From Modestobacter italicus (GTDB taxonomy: Bacteria > Actinomycetota > Actinomycetes > Mycobacteriales > Geodermatophilaceae), in NCBI RefSeq assembly GCF_019799965.1, contig NZ_JABGCJ010000006.1, forward strand, positions 246,768-310,767: DNA of 64,000 nucleotides. Direction: 5' to 3'. Shown piece after piece: positions 1 to 7,854 of this stretch. Position 1 is the stretch's first letter. Each line of letters begins with the position of its first letter. Under the pieces are notes generated by a model. The model did not search any database, was not told the origin of the DNA, and saw only the letters and a program-made list of their open reading frames with translations. The translations under genes and the position numbers were made by a program.

Positions 1-67
1 GCCGGACCGGACCCGGCCGGGACGGCGCCTGGGTGGGGGTGGTGAGGCTGCGCTGCGGGCTGACCAT
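1..67 (-). CDS. Start of a divergent, probably SOS-linked gene (partial)
   Basis: An ATG on the minus strand opens a frame that stays open to the window edge; 22 codons are visible, rich in Ser, Thr, Pro and Arg. An AGGAG ribosome binding site lies 8 nt upstream. In mycobacteria the gene divergent from lexA is an SOS-induced LysM-type cell-wall hydrolase (Rv2719c), so a similar protein is expected here. No domain is visible in the fragment, so the function rests on gene order only. Confidence 0.45.
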   Translation of the reverse strand, partial: MVSPQRSLTTPTQAPSRPGPVR

Positions 68-153
68 CGGGGACGCTCCTGCTGTCTGACTGTGCCGGAC
101 GGGACGACGACCGCGGGACCAGGCGATGTGCGCTCGCGGATGAGCACCCGCAC

Positions 154-169
154 TCGAACGCCTGTTCGA
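154..169. promoter_or_regulatory. LexA (SOS) box 1, perfect palindrome
   Basis: TCGAACGCCTGTTCGA matches the actinobacterial LexA consensus TCGAAC-N4-GTTCGA exactly. It sits between lexA and the divergent gene at the left edge and can serve either. Confidence 0.85.
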
Positions 170-170
170 C

Positions 171-186
171 TCGAACGTCTGTGCGA
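171..186. promoter_or_regulatory. LexA (SOS) box 2
   Basis: TCGAACGTCTGTGCGA has a perfect left half and one mismatch in the right half. It abuts box 1 with a single base between them, a spacing that would allow adjacent LexA dimers. Confidence 0.65.
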
Positions 187-234
187 TGTCTACCGCACGC
201 CGGTGACAGATCCACCCCTCGACACCGGATTTCT

Positions 235-250
235 TCGAACACCTGTTTGA
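235..250. promoter_or_regulatory. LexA (SOS) box 3, overlapping the lexA promoter
   Basis: TCGAACACCTGTTTGA has one mismatch to the consensus. Its right end overlaps a plausible -35 (TTGAAC, 247-252) that is followed after 18 nt by a -10 (TACGGT, 271-276). Bound LexA would block that promoter, so this is the likely autoregulatory site. Confidence 0.8.
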
Positions 251-276
251 ACTACACCGGTGCAACCCGCTACGGT
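247..276 (+). promoter_or_regulatory. Predicted lexA promoter
   Basis: TTGAAC at 247-252 and TACGGT at 271-276, spaced by 18 nt. The -35 overlaps LexA box 3. Transcription would start near 283, giving a leader of about 105 nt before the ATG at 388. Confidence 0.55.
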
Positions 277-387
277 GCACCTGCGATCGACACGGGGCCG
301 CCCCACCCAGCCGCTGGTCCGGCGGCCGGGCGCCCCGGTCGACAGGCACCCGGAGACGCTGCCCCGGCAGCCGGACGAGGAGGACAC

Positions 388-1185
388 ATGGCGGCCGACG
401 GCCCGACAGCAGACGGCGGCACGGGCTCCTCCCGGCGCAAGCGCGCCACGGAGGACACCGCCGCCGCAGGTGGCGCGGCGGTCCGCGAGTTCCCCGACCG
501 CGGGGAGGCCGGCGACGGCCTCACCCAGCGGCAGCGCCGGGTGCTCGAGGTCATCCGCGACTCCATCGAGCGGCGCGGCTACCCGCCCTCGGTCCGGGAG
601 ATCGGCGAGGCCGTCGGCCTGTCCTCGGCCTCCTCGGTGGCCCACCAGCTGTCGGTCCTGCAGCGCAAGGGCTGGCTCCGTCGCGACCCGAACCGGCCGC
701 GCGCCCTCGACGTCCGGCTGCCCGGCGACGCCACCGGCGCACCGGCCGCCGACCCGGCCGCCATGGCCGGCGCCGGGGCCGGCAGCGACCTCGACGAGGC
801 CTCGACCCCCCGCCCCACCTACGTACCCCTGGTCGGCCGGATCGCCGCCGGTGGCCCGGTGCTGGCCGAGCAGGCGGTGGAGGACGTGTTCCCGCTGCCG
901 CGGGAGCTGGTCGGCGAGGGCACCCTCTTCATGCTCAAGGTGGCCGGTGACTCGATGGTGGACGCGGCGATCTGCGACGGCGACTGGGTCGTCGTGCGCC
1001 AGCAGCCCACCGCGGAGAACGGCGAGATCGTCGCGGCCATGATCGACGGCGAGGCCACGGTGAAGACCTACAAGCGCCGCGACGGCCACGTGTGGCTGCT
1101 GCCGCACAACGACGCCTACGAGCCGATCCCCGGTGACGACGCCACGGTGCTGGGCCGGGTCGTCACGGTGCTCCGCCGGGTCTGA
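388..1185 (+). CDS. lexA: LexA repressor, SOS master regulator
   Basis: Transcriptional repressor of the DNA-damage response; RecA filaments stimulate its self-cleavage. The 265-residue product has an N-terminal winged-helix domain (about residues 44-110, with the [10 protein letters not shown] recognition region) and a C-terminal S24 autoprotease domain. The cleavage site is Ala154-Gly155 in RIAAGG; the catalytic dyad is Ser189 (AGDSM) and Lys226 (ATVKTYK). A low-complexity Ala/Gly/Asp linker joins the domains. ATG 388 is chosen because a GAGGAGG ribosome binding site lies 5 nt upstream and because the LexA boxes at 154-250 must be upstream of the gene. About 40 extra N-terminal residues precede the HTH, as in other actinobacteria. 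Three LexA boxes imply autoregulation. Confidence 0.97.
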   Translation: MAADGPTADGGTGSSRRKRATEDTAAAGGAAVREFPDRGEAGDGLTQRQRRVLEVIRDSIERRGYPPSVREIGEAVGLSSASSVAHQLSVLQRKGWLRRDPNRPRALDVRLPGDATGAPAADPAAMAGAGAGSDLDEASTPRPTYVPLVGRIAAGGPVLAEQAVEDVFPLPRELVGEGTLFMLKVAGDSMVDAAICDGDWVVVRQQPTAENGEIVAAMIDGEATVKTYKRRDGHVWLLPHNDAYEPIPGDDATVLGRVVTVLRRV

Positions 1186-1192
1186 CCCCGAC

Positions 1193-1235
1193 GCGGGGGC
1201 CGGGCCACTCGGGCACGAGGCGGCCCGGTCCCCGC
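1193..1235. terminator. Hairpin between convergent lexA and propeller gene
   Basis: A 14-bp GC-rich stem (1193-1206 with 1222-1235, one G-U pair) separates two convergent genes and could end both transcripts. There is no U tract, as is usual in this genome. Confidence 0.6.
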
Positions 1236-1267
1236 CGGGAGCGCAGGGCGTGGCCCGTCAGGACGGC

Positions 1268-2290
1268 TCAGGCGGGGCGACGACGCAGCTTGCCACCCAG
1301 CCAGACCAGCACCGTGGCGACGCCGGCCGCGATGAGGCCGGCCGTCACCGGTGCGACGCGGCGGGTGTCCCCGCCCGGGCCCGCAGCGGCGTCCGCGGGG
1401 GCGCTGGCTGGCGCGACGGAGAGGTCCCCGCCCGCCGGCACGAGGGTGACCACCGAGGGGAGCCCCTCGCTCGCGACCAGCAGGTCACGGTCGTTGGCCG
1501 CGAAGGCGATCGCCTCGCCCTGGGGCGCCTCGGGCAGTGGCACCCGCACCGGGGTCCCACCCAGCGCGCCGACCACGTCGGAGCCGGACAGCGGCCACAC
1601 GTAGGCGTCGGTGTAGGTGCGCAACGCGATCCGCTGGCCGTCCGCGGAGACCGCGCCGCCGGTGACCAGCAACTGACCCGCCCGTCCGACCGGGCCACCC
1701 GGGGTGCCGGTCAGCGTGAAGCCCAGCCCCAGGACCCGGCTCATCGGCACGGTCGCCCCGTCGGCGAGGGGTGCGTCGGGCCGGTAGACCGAGCTGGCCC
1801 CCAGCACCTCCTTGGTGACCAGGTACGGCGTCCCGTCGGGGGCCATCAGCAGTGCCTCGGCGTCGTGCGCGCCGTCGGGATAGGTGAGCCGGGTCAGCGT
1901 GCTGCTGCCGTCGGGCCGGATGCCGATCAGCGCCACGGTGGCCCGCTCGCCGGCGTTGTCCCCGATGTCGGCCAGCCAGAGCGTGCCGTCCGCGGCGAGG
2001 GCCAGGTCCTCGGGGTCGTAGGGGTCGACGGCCGCGGTGCGCACCTCGGCGACCGCGCAGTCCCCGCCGAGCACGAACACCTCGGCCTGGTCACCGCCGT
2101 CGTTCATCGCGAGCATGGTCTCGCCGGCACCGGCCAGGCCGGAGAGCTCCGGCAGCCGCGGGTCGGTGATCTCGCAGCGGGTGCTGGGGGTGCCGTAGGG
2201 AGCGGCGTCCTCCGCAGCGGCCGGGGCGGCCGGCAGGAGGGCCACGAGCACGCCGAGCGGCGCGCAGGCCAGCAGACCGGAGGGCCGCAC
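1268..2290 (-). CDS. Secreted, membrane-anchored beta-propeller-like protein
   Basis: Predicted exported protein. A Sec signal peptide (hydrophobic core LLACAPLGVLVALL, cleavage after PAAPAAA) is followed by a body with repeated propeller-blade-like segments such as ALAADGTLWLADIGDN, and near the end by a hydrophobic helix plus a basic tail (GKLRRRPA), suggesting a C-terminal membrane anchor. No catalytic motif was recognised. GTG 2290 is chosen because it gives a compact signal peptide and starts 16 nt after the upstream phosphatase stop codon; an ATG at 2371 would add 27 Arg-rich residues and overlap that gene. It is probably co-transcribed with the PAP2 phosphatase. The specific function is unknown. 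Confidence 0.75.
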   Translation of the reverse strand: MRPSGLLACAPLGVLVALLPAAPAAAEDAAPYGTPSTRCEITDPRLPELSGLAGAGETMLAMNDGGDQAEVFVLGGDCAVAEVRTAAVDPYDPEDLALAADGTLWLADIGDNAGERATVALIGIRPDGSSTLTRLTYPDGAHDAEALLMAPDGTPYLVTKEVLGASSVYRPDAPLADGATVPMSRVLGLGFTLTGTPGGPVGRAGQLLVTGGAVSADGQRIALRTYTDAYVWPLSGSDVVGALGGTPVRVPLPEAPQGEAIAFAANDRDLLVASEGLPSVVTLVPAGGDLSVAPASAPADAAAGPGGDTRRVAPVTAGLIAAGVATVLVWLGGKLRRRPA

Positions 2291-2306
2291 GCGGCGACCG
2301 GTCCGG

Positions 2307-3044
2307 CTACGCCTGCCTTCGGCCCGCCCTGGCACGGACCCAGCGTGACACCGTGACCGCGTCGAGTGCATGAACCACGCCCAAGAGCAGCAGCCCCACG
2401 GCCAGGCCGACGACCGCGTCGGTGACCCAGTGGAAGTCCAGCGCCACCATGGCCACTCCGGTCACCACCGGCCCCGCGATGCTGAGCAGCCAGGCGGCAC
2501 GCTGCACCGGGGCGGGCAGGGAGAACTCCACCGCCTGCCAGCGGGCCACGCCCCACATGAGCACCGCGTTGGCCACGTGGCCGGAGGGGTAGCTGGCGCC
2601 GTCGCGGTGGAAGAAGGAGCCGGGGAACGCCGGCGCCGTGCGACCGGTGCCCCACTTGAACGCGTAGACCACGGTGGTCAGCAGCACCAGCGCCATGACC
2701 ACCCGGGCCAGCGGAACCAGTGTCCGCTGCCGGACGGCCAACCACCCGACGAGACCGGCCAGCACGATGAGGATGAACCCGCGCCCGCCGGCCTGGGTGA
2801 ACGCCCAGACCAGCCAGTAGGCGTCGGAGTTCCGCAGGTCCCAGTCGCTGACCACCTCGGAGACCCGCAGGTCCATCCGTTCCAGCCAGCCCCGGCTGAG
2901 CAGGTCGATCGTGACCACGACGGTGACCAGAGCGGCGAGCACCAGCACCCACCAGGGCGGGCGTCCGATGCCGATCCCCGGGGGCGACGGCGCCGACGGG
3001 GGGCCTGCCGCCGGGGACGACTGGTCCACCGCTCCCCTGGTCAC
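2307..3044 (-). CDS. PAP2-family membrane phosphatase
   Basis: Integral membrane phosphatase of the PAP2/type 2 phosphatidic acid phosphatase family, 245 residues. The three family signature blocks are visible: KWGTGRTAP (variant of KX6RP), YPSGHVANA (PSGH with the catalytic His) and the terminal block VALDFHWVTDAVVG carrying the second His. Several hydrophobic segments surround them. The substrate is probably an undecaprenyl or other lipid phosphate, but cannot be told from sequence. The GTG start at 3044 is supported by a leaderless-type -10 (TACCGT, 3051-3056) ending 6 nt upstream. The propeller gene follows closely and is likely in the same transcript. Confidence 0.88.
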   Translation of the reverse strand: MTRGAVDQSSPAAGPPSAPSPPGIGIGRPPWWVLVLAALVTVVVTIDLLSRGWLERMDLRVSEVVSDWDLRNSDAYWLVWAFTQAGGRGFILIVLAGLVGWLAVRQRTLVPLARVVMALVLLTTVVYAFKWGTGRTAPAFPGSFFHRDGASYPSGHVANAVLMWGVARWQAVEFSLPAPVQRAAWLLSIAGPVVTGVAMVALDFHWVTDAVVGLAVGLLLLGVVHALDAVTVSRWVRARAGRRQA

Positions 3045-3050
3045 CGCGTC

Positions 3051-3056
3051 ACGGTA
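3051..3056 (-). promoter_or_regulatory. Leaderless -10 of the PAP2 gene
   Basis: TACCGT on the minus strand ends 6 nt before GTG 3044, so transcription would begin at or next to the start codon. Confidence 0.5.
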
Positions 3057-3099
3057 CCGGGACCGTGACCTCTCCGTGATCCGCCAGGCCGTCCCGCGG

Positions 3100-3144
3100 C
3101 CCCGCTGCCCGAGCCCATCGCCCGAGCGGTGGAGGGCAGCGGGG
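3100..3144 (-). terminator. Hairpin after hflX
   Basis: An 11-bp perfect stem (CCCCGCTGCCC with GGGCAGCGGGG) and a 23-nt loop lie just downstream of the hflX stop codon. Confidence 0.5.
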
Positions 3145-3151
3145 TCCTCGT

Positions 3152-4651
3152 TCAGACGCCGGCGACCGGTGCGGCGAAGTCCCCGAGCTGGGCGGCCAGC
3201 CCGGCGTCCACGCGCGCGGTGAGCCGGGTGCCCTCGGCCTCGTGCCGCTCCTCGATGACCTCGCCGTCCTGGTGCACCCGGGAGACCAGGTCACCCCGGT
3301 CGTAGGGGACGAGGACGTCGACGTCGATGTGCGGGTGCGGCAGGCGCTGGGCGACCACGTCACGCAGCGCCTCGATGCCCTCGCCGGTCCGGGCCGAGAC
3401 CCAGGCCGCCCCCGGCAGTGCCTGGCGCAGCGCGAGCACGTCGTCCTCGCTCATCGCGTCGATCTTGTTGACCACGATCAGCTCGGGCACCGACCGGGCG
3501 TCGATCTCCTGGAGCACGACGCGCACCGCGTCGATCTGGCCCAGCGGGTCGGGGTCGGAGCCGTCGACCACGTGCAGGAGCAGGTCGGCGGCGGCGACCT
3601 CCTCGAGCGTGGAGCGGAAGGCGTCGACCAGCTGGTGGGGCAGGTGCCGCACGAAGCCGACGGTGTCGGTCATCGTGAACTCCCGGCCCTCCGGGGTCTG
3701 CGCCCGCCGGACGGTGGGGTCCAGGGTGGCGAACAGCGCGTCCTGCACCAGCACCCCGGCGTCGGTGAGCTGGTTGAGCAGGCTGGACTTCCCGGCGTTG
3801 GTGTAGCCGGCGATCGCCACGCTCGGCGTGGCGTTGCGGTCGCGGGAGTTGCGCTGCGTCGTCCGGGCGGTCGCCATGCCGGCGATCTCCTTGCGCAGCT
3901 TGCTCACCCGCGACCGGATCCGGCGCCGGTCGGTCTCGATCTTGGTCTCACCCGGGCCACGGGTACCGATCCCGCCACCGCCGGCGACGCGGCCACCGGC
4001 CTGCCGGCTCAGCGACTCACCCCAGCCGCGCAGCCGCGGCAGCATGTACTGCATCTGGGCGAGCTCGACCTGGGCCTTGCCCTCCCGGCTGGTGGCGTGC
4101 TGGGCGAAGATGTCCAGGATCAGCGCGGTCCGGTCGACCACCTTGACCTTGAGGATCTTCTCCAGCTGGTTGAGCTGGCCAGGAGCGAGCTCCCCGTCGC
4201 AGATCACGGTGTCGGCGCCGGTGGCGGCGACGACGTCGCGGAGCTCGGCGGCCTTGCCCGACCCGACGTAGGTGGCCGGGTCCGGCTTGTCGCGGCGCTG
4301 CATCAGCGCGTCGAGGACCTGCGAGCCGGCCGTCTCGGCGAGGGCGGCGAGCTCGGCCAGCGAACGCTCCGCGTCGGCCGCGGTGCCCTCGGTCCAGACC
4401 CCGACCAGGACGACGCGCTCCAGGCGCAGCTGCCGGTACTCGACCTCGGTGACGTCGGTGAGCTCGGTGGAGAGCCCGGCGACGCGCCGCAGGGCGCCGC
4501 GCTCCTCCCGGACGTAGGAGCCGGTGGTGTCGTCGGGGGCGTCCCACTGGCCGGCCGGCGCGGGCCGGGCTCCGGCGGCGCGGGCGCGCGCGGCCTTGTC
4601 GACCCGGGCCTCGGCCTCGTCGAGGACCGAGCGGTTCTGGGCTGTCGTCAT
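3152..4651 (-). CDS. hflX: GTPase HflX, ribosome-associated
   Basis: HflX is a GTPase that binds and splits stalled or stressed 70S ribosomes. The product has the HflX N-terminal domain, the glycine-rich segment GRVAGGGGIGTRGPGETKIE, then a G domain with G1 GYTNAGKSS (Lys288), G3 DTVGF and G4 NKID. The C-terminal region is the usual short alpha/beta domain. ATG 4651 is preferred because CACGCT (4659-4664, minus strand), an nAnnnT-type -10, ends 7 nt upstream. An in-frame ATG at 4714, 16 nt after the stop of the upstream ArsR gene, is the alternative; neither has a clear ribosome binding site. Its position between lexA and dapF matches the actinobacterial core order. Confidence 0.95.
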   Translation of the reverse strand: MTTAQNRSVLDEAEARVDKAARARAAGARPAPAGQWDAPDDTTGSYVREERGALRRVAGLSTELTDVTEVEYRQLRLERVVLVGVWTEGTAADAERSLAELAALAETAGSQVLDALMQRRDKPDPATYVGSGKAAELRDVVAATGADTVICDGELAPGQLNQLEKILKVKVVDRTALILDIFAQHATSREGKAQVELAQMQYMLPRLRGWGESLSRQAGGRVAGGGGIGTRGPGETKIETDRRRIRSRVSKLRKEIAGMATARTTQRNSRDRNATPSVAIAGYTNAGKSSLLNQLTDAGVLVQDALFATLDPTVRRAQTPEGREFTMTDTVGFVRHLPHQLVDAFRSTLEEVAAADLLLHVVDGSDPDPLGQIDAVRVVLQEIDARSVPELIVVNKIDAMSEDDVLALRQALPGAAWVSARTGEGIEALRDVVAQRLPHPHIDVDVLVPYDRGDLVSRVHQDGEVIEERHEAEGTRLTARVDAGLAAQLGDFAAPVAGV

Positions 4652-4730
4652 CGGGTCCAGCGTGACATGCCTCTCCGCGGAGGGCGACTGACTTGTGGTG
4701 CGAGCTGTTGTCATCGCCGGGTACAACGCA

Positions 4731-5270
4731 TCAGGGGTCCGGGTGCATCCCGAGGTAGACCGACCACTTCTCGCCGTCCGGGTCGGCTGGCAGCCGGGCG
4801 TACTCGTCGAGCAGCCCGTAGAGCCGGCGGCGGAACTCGGCCAGGTCCCCTGCGCCCAGCCGGAGCCCGAGCCGGCTGCTGGACAGCCGCTGCTCCCCCA
4901 CCGCCGCGACCTCGGCGAGGAACGCGGCCAGCATCGGGTCCCGCGCCGGGGCGGGTCGGCCCTCGAGGTCCATCAGCCAGCTCTTGCCGGTCGCCCGGTA
5001 GGGCACCTCCCGCGCGCCGCGGGTGCCGCGCCGGGCGCCCTCGGCGACCAGGAAGCCGGTGTCCACCAGCGTGCGCACGTGGTGCAGCACGCTCGCCGGG
5101 TTGCGGTCCAGCCGCTCGGCGATCTGCTTGTTGGTCAGCGCTTCGTCCAGGCACAGGCGGAGGATCCGGATCCGGACGGCGGAGGCCAGGGCCCGCGCCT
5201 CGGCGTCGGTGGCCGGCCGGCGCTCGCCCGAGATCCGCCCGACGGGCTCGGGCGCGGGCTGCTCGGTCAT
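4731..5270 (-). CDS. ArsR-like winged-helix transcriptional regulator
   Basis: 179-residue DNA-binding protein. The HTH is visible at about residues 35-75 (ALTNKQIAERL, NPASVLHHVRTLVDTGFL), typical of ArsR-type or HTH_20 regulators; no metal-binding Cys motif was found, so it is probably not a metal sensor. A C-terminal helical region may bind a ligand or mediate dimerisation. ATG 5270 has a leaderless -10 (TAGGCT, 5278-5283) ending 7 nt upstream. It is divergent from the MFS exporter, and an inverted repeat lies between the two start codons, so it is probably a local repressor of the exporter and of itself. Confidence 0.85.
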   Translation of the reverse strand: MTEQPAPEPVGRISGERRPATDAEARALASAVRIRILRLCLDEALTNKQIAERLDRNPASVLHHVRTLVDTGFLVAEGARRGTRGAREVPYRATGKSWLMDLEGRPAPARDPMLAAFLAEVAAVGEQRLSSSRLGLRLGAGDLAEFRRRLYGLLDEYARLPADPDGEKWSVYLGMHPDP

Positions 5271-5277
5271 CCCGGCC

Positions 5278-5283
5278 AGCCTA
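5278..5283 (-). promoter_or_regulatory. Leaderless -10 of the ArsR-like gene
   Basis: TAGGCT on the minus strand ends 7 nt before ATG 5270. Confidence 0.5.
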
Positions 5284-5302
5284 GGACGACGCGCCGTGCA
5301 GT

Positions 5303-5320
5303 GATTGACATCTCTCAATC
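5303..5320. promoter_or_regulatory. Probable operator between ArsR-like regulator and MFS exporter
   Basis: GATTGA-N6-TCAATC is a perfect 6-bp inverted repeat, AT-rich against a GC-rich background, placed between the two divergent start codons. The position suits a dimeric winged-helix repressor acting on both genes. Confidence 0.55.
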
Positions 5321-5340
5321 GCTGGCGGGAGGCTCGCCCG

Positions 5341-6672
5341 GTGACGACCGACCGGAGCCTGCTGCGGCACCGCGACTTCCGCCAGCTCTGGGCCGCCGAG
5401 ACGGTCAGCCAGGTCGGCACCCAGGTGACCCTGCTCGCCCTCCCCGTCCTGGCGGTCTCGCTGCTGGACGCGACGCCGCTGGAGATGGGCTTCCTCACCG
5501 CGCTGGAGACGGCGGCCTTCCTGCTCATCGGGCTGCCGGCCGGCGCCTGGGTGGACCGGTGGCGGCGCAAGCGGGTGCTGGTCACCGCCGACCTGGTGCG
5601 CGCGGCGTTGCTGGCCACGCTGCCGGTGGCCTACCTGCTCGACGTGCTGAGCCTGGGCCAGCTCTTCGTCGTCGCCGCGCTCACCGGCGCCGCGACGGTC
5701 TTCTTCGACGTCGCCTACCAGAGCTACCTGCCCGCACTGGTCGACCGGGACCAGCTCGTCGACGGCAACGGCAAGCTCGAGGCCAGCCGCGCGGTCGCCC
5801 AGGTCGCCGGTCCCGGCGTCACCGGGGTGCTGCTGCGGGTGATGGGCGCCCCGTTCCTGATCGCCCTGGACGCGGCGTCCTTCCTGCTGTCGGCGTTCTT
5901 CCTCGGCCGGATCCGCCGGCCCGACGTGGTCCCCGACCGGGCCGGCCGCCGGTCGCTGCGCGCCGAGATCGCCGAGGGCCTGTCCTTCGTCGTCCGGCAG
6001 CCGCTGCTGCGCCGGATCGTGGCCTGCACCGGCACCTCCAACCTGTTCTCCTCGATCACCACCACGCTGCTGGTGCTCTACGCGCTGCGCGAGCTCGAGC
6101 TGTCGGAGAGCACGCTGGGCCTGGTCTTCTCCGCCGGCGCGGTGGGCGGGCTGGTCGGCGCGGCGACGGCGGCGCGCTTCGCCCGGCGGGTCGGCGAGGG
6201 CCGGGCCATCCCGTTGGCGATCCTGGTGGCGCTGCCGTTCACCGCGCTCACCCCGCTCGCCGCCGTCGGCGCTCCGCTGGTGCTGCTGACGCTGGGCCAG
6301 CTCGGGTTCAGCTGGGCGGTCGTGGTCTACAACGTCACCCAGGTGAGCTTCCGGCAGCGGCTCTGCCCGCCGGCGCTGCTGGGCCGGATGAACGCCTCGG
6401 TGCGGTTCCTCGTCTTCGGCACGATGCCGCTGGGCGGGCTGCTCGGCGGCGTGCTCGGCACCTGGGTCGGCGTGCTGCCGACGCTGTGGATCGCCGTGGC
6501 CGGCCAGCTGCTCGCGGCCGGCTGGGTCGTGTTCAGCCCCCTGCTGCACCTGCGTGAACTCCCCGACGGCCTCGACGACCCGGTCCCCACCGACCCGGGC
6601 GCGGTCGACGCGACGTCGCTGCCCGAGGCCCGCACGCCCACGGCCGGCACCGACCCCGAGCGGGCCGGCTGA
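5341..6672 (+). CDS. MFS exporter
   Basis: 443-residue major facilitator superfamily transporter with about 12 hydrophobic segments; the N-terminal HRDFRQLWAAETVSQVG and the loop after helix 2 (GAWVDRWRRKRVL) are typical of the MFS_3/enterobactin-exporter-like group. Substrate unknown, probably a drug or small metabolite. GTG 5341 is chosen over an upstream ATG at 5305 because GGGAGG lies 8 nt before it and because the upstream start would fall within the operator region. It is divergent from the ArsR-like gene that probably controls it. Confidence 0.88.
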   Translation: MTTDRSLLRHRDFRQLWAAETVSQVGTQVTLLALPVLAVSLLDATPLEMGFLTALETAAFLLIGLPAGAWVDRWRRKRVLVTADLVRAALLATLPVAYLLDVLSLGQLFVVAALTGAATVFFDVAYQSYLPALVDRDQLVDGNGKLEASRAVAQVAGPGVTGVLLRVMGAPFLIALDAASFLLSAFFLGRIRRPDVVPDRAGRRSLRAEIAEGLSFVVRQPLLRRIVACTGTSNLFSSITTTLLVLYALRELELSESTLGLVFSAGAVGGLVGAATAARFARRVGEGRAIPLAILVALPFTALTPLAAVGAPLVLLTLGQLGFSWAVVVYNVTQVSFRQRLCPPALLGRMNASVRFLVFGTMPLGGLLGGVLGTWVGVLPTLWIAVAGQLLAAGWVVFSPLLHLRELPDGLDDPVPTDPGAVDATSLPEARTPTAGTDPERAG

Positions 6673-6745
6673 ACCCGCCGACCGGTTGACCAGCCGGACG
6701 CCGGGTAGGGCGGCGGGACCAGTCCCACCGCTCGAGAGGACGACG

Positions 6746-6946
6746 ATGACCAGCCCTGAGCAGGAGATCGACGACCCCGGCCGCGACCCGGCCGGCCTGG
6801 ACCCGCCGCGCAACGTCTTCGGCGGCGCCGACCAGGACACCGGGCGGGGCGCCCCCCGGGGCACCGGCAACGTGGGCCCCGGCGACAAGCCCGAGGCCCC
6901 GACCGACTCGCCCGAGACCCGCGCGGACGAACCCGACCGGACCTGA
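6746..6946 (+). CDS. Small hydrophilic protein, function unknown
   Basis: 66 residues, starting at ATG 6746 with GAGAGGA 5 nt upstream. Composition is dominated by Asp, Glu, Pro, Gly, Arg and Thr with no hydrophobic core, so it is probably intrinsically disordered. It follows the MFS gene after 73 nt and ends 5 nt before the convergent dapF stop. No family was recognised. Confidence 0.6.
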   Translation: MTSPEQEIDDPGRDPAGLDPPRNVFGGADQDTGRGAPRGTGNVGPGDKPEAPTDSPETRADEPDRT

Positions 6947-6951
6947 CCGGG

Positions 6952-7854
6952 TCAGCCGGCGAGCCACTCCGAGGTGAGCACGCCGGTGGCGACGACGACG
7001 GCCGGGCCGGACAGCACGGTCGTCGCGCCGTCGAACTCCACCGACAGCCGGCCGCCCGGGACGTCCACCGCGACGGTCCCGGCGGTCCGGCCACCGGCCG
7101 CCAATGCCGCGGAGGCGGCCGCGCAGGCGCCGGTGCCGCAGGACCGGGTCTCCCCCACCCCGCGCTCGTACACCCGCAGCCGCACGTGCGCGCACGCCCC
7201 GGCCGGCGCGTCCTCGGCGGCCAGCACGTTGACCACCTCGACGTTGACCCCGTCGGGGAACATCGCCGCGTCGACGCCGGGCAGCACGGACAGGTCGAGC
7301 GTGTCGATCTCGACGTCGGTCAGGCAGACCAGGTGCGGGTTGCCCATCGACACGCCCACGCCCGGGAACGACCGGCCGGCGATCTGCGCAGCACTGGGCC
7401 CCAGCGGCCGCGCGGGGCCCATGTCGACCCAGTAGCCGCCCTCGGGGCGCGCGCCCACCCGCCGCGGGCCACCCCGGGTGCCGACCAGGACCCCCGCCTC
7501 GGCGGCCGACCGGTCCAGCAGCCCCTCGGCCAGCAGGACGTGCAGGAACAGCCGGATCCCGTTGCCGCACATCTCTGCGTGCGAGCCGTCGGCGTTGCGG
7601 TGGTCCATGAACCACTCGCACTGCCCCAGCGCCTCGCCCAGCACGGCCGGGGCGTCGGGCACCAGCCGGCTCGGGACGACGCGCAGCACGCCGTCCCCGC
7701 CGAGCCCGGCCCGGCGGTCGCAGAGCCGGCGGACCAGGTCGGAGTCCAGCCGGGCCTCCGGCCAGACCGAGCCGTCCGGGTCGGGGAGCACGACGAAGTC
7801 GTTCTGCGTGCCGTGCCCCAGGAGGACCCGCGGGCCGCCGTCGCTGTCGATCAC
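6952..7854 (-). CDS. dapF: Diaminopimelate epimerase
   Basis: Converts LL- to meso-diaminopimelate, the last epimerisation in the lysine pathway, giving the cross-linking residue of actinobacterial peptidoglycan. 300 residues. The two catalytic cysteines are present: Cys96 in AEMCGNGIR and Cys239 in ETRSCGTGAC. GTG 7854 overlaps the miaA stop codon by 4 nt (GTGA), so translation is probably coupled. dapA, an earlier step of the same pathway, is 50 kb away at 57968-58864. Confidence 0.95.
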   Translation of the reverse strand: MIDSDGGPRVLLGHGTQNDFVVLPDPDGSVWPEARLDSDLVRRLCDRRAGLGGDGVLRVVPSRLVPDAPAVLGEALGQCEWFMDHRNADGSHAEMCGNGIRLFLHVLLAEGLLDRSAAEAGVLVGTRGGPRRVGARPEGGYWVDMGPARPLGPSAAQIAGRSFPGVGVSMGNPHLVCLTDVEIDTLDLSVLPGVDAAMFPDGVNVEVVNVLAAEDAPAGACAHVRLRVYERGVGETRSCGTGACAAASAALAAGGRTAGTVAVDVPGGRLSVEFDGATTVLSGPAVVVATGVLTSEWLAG

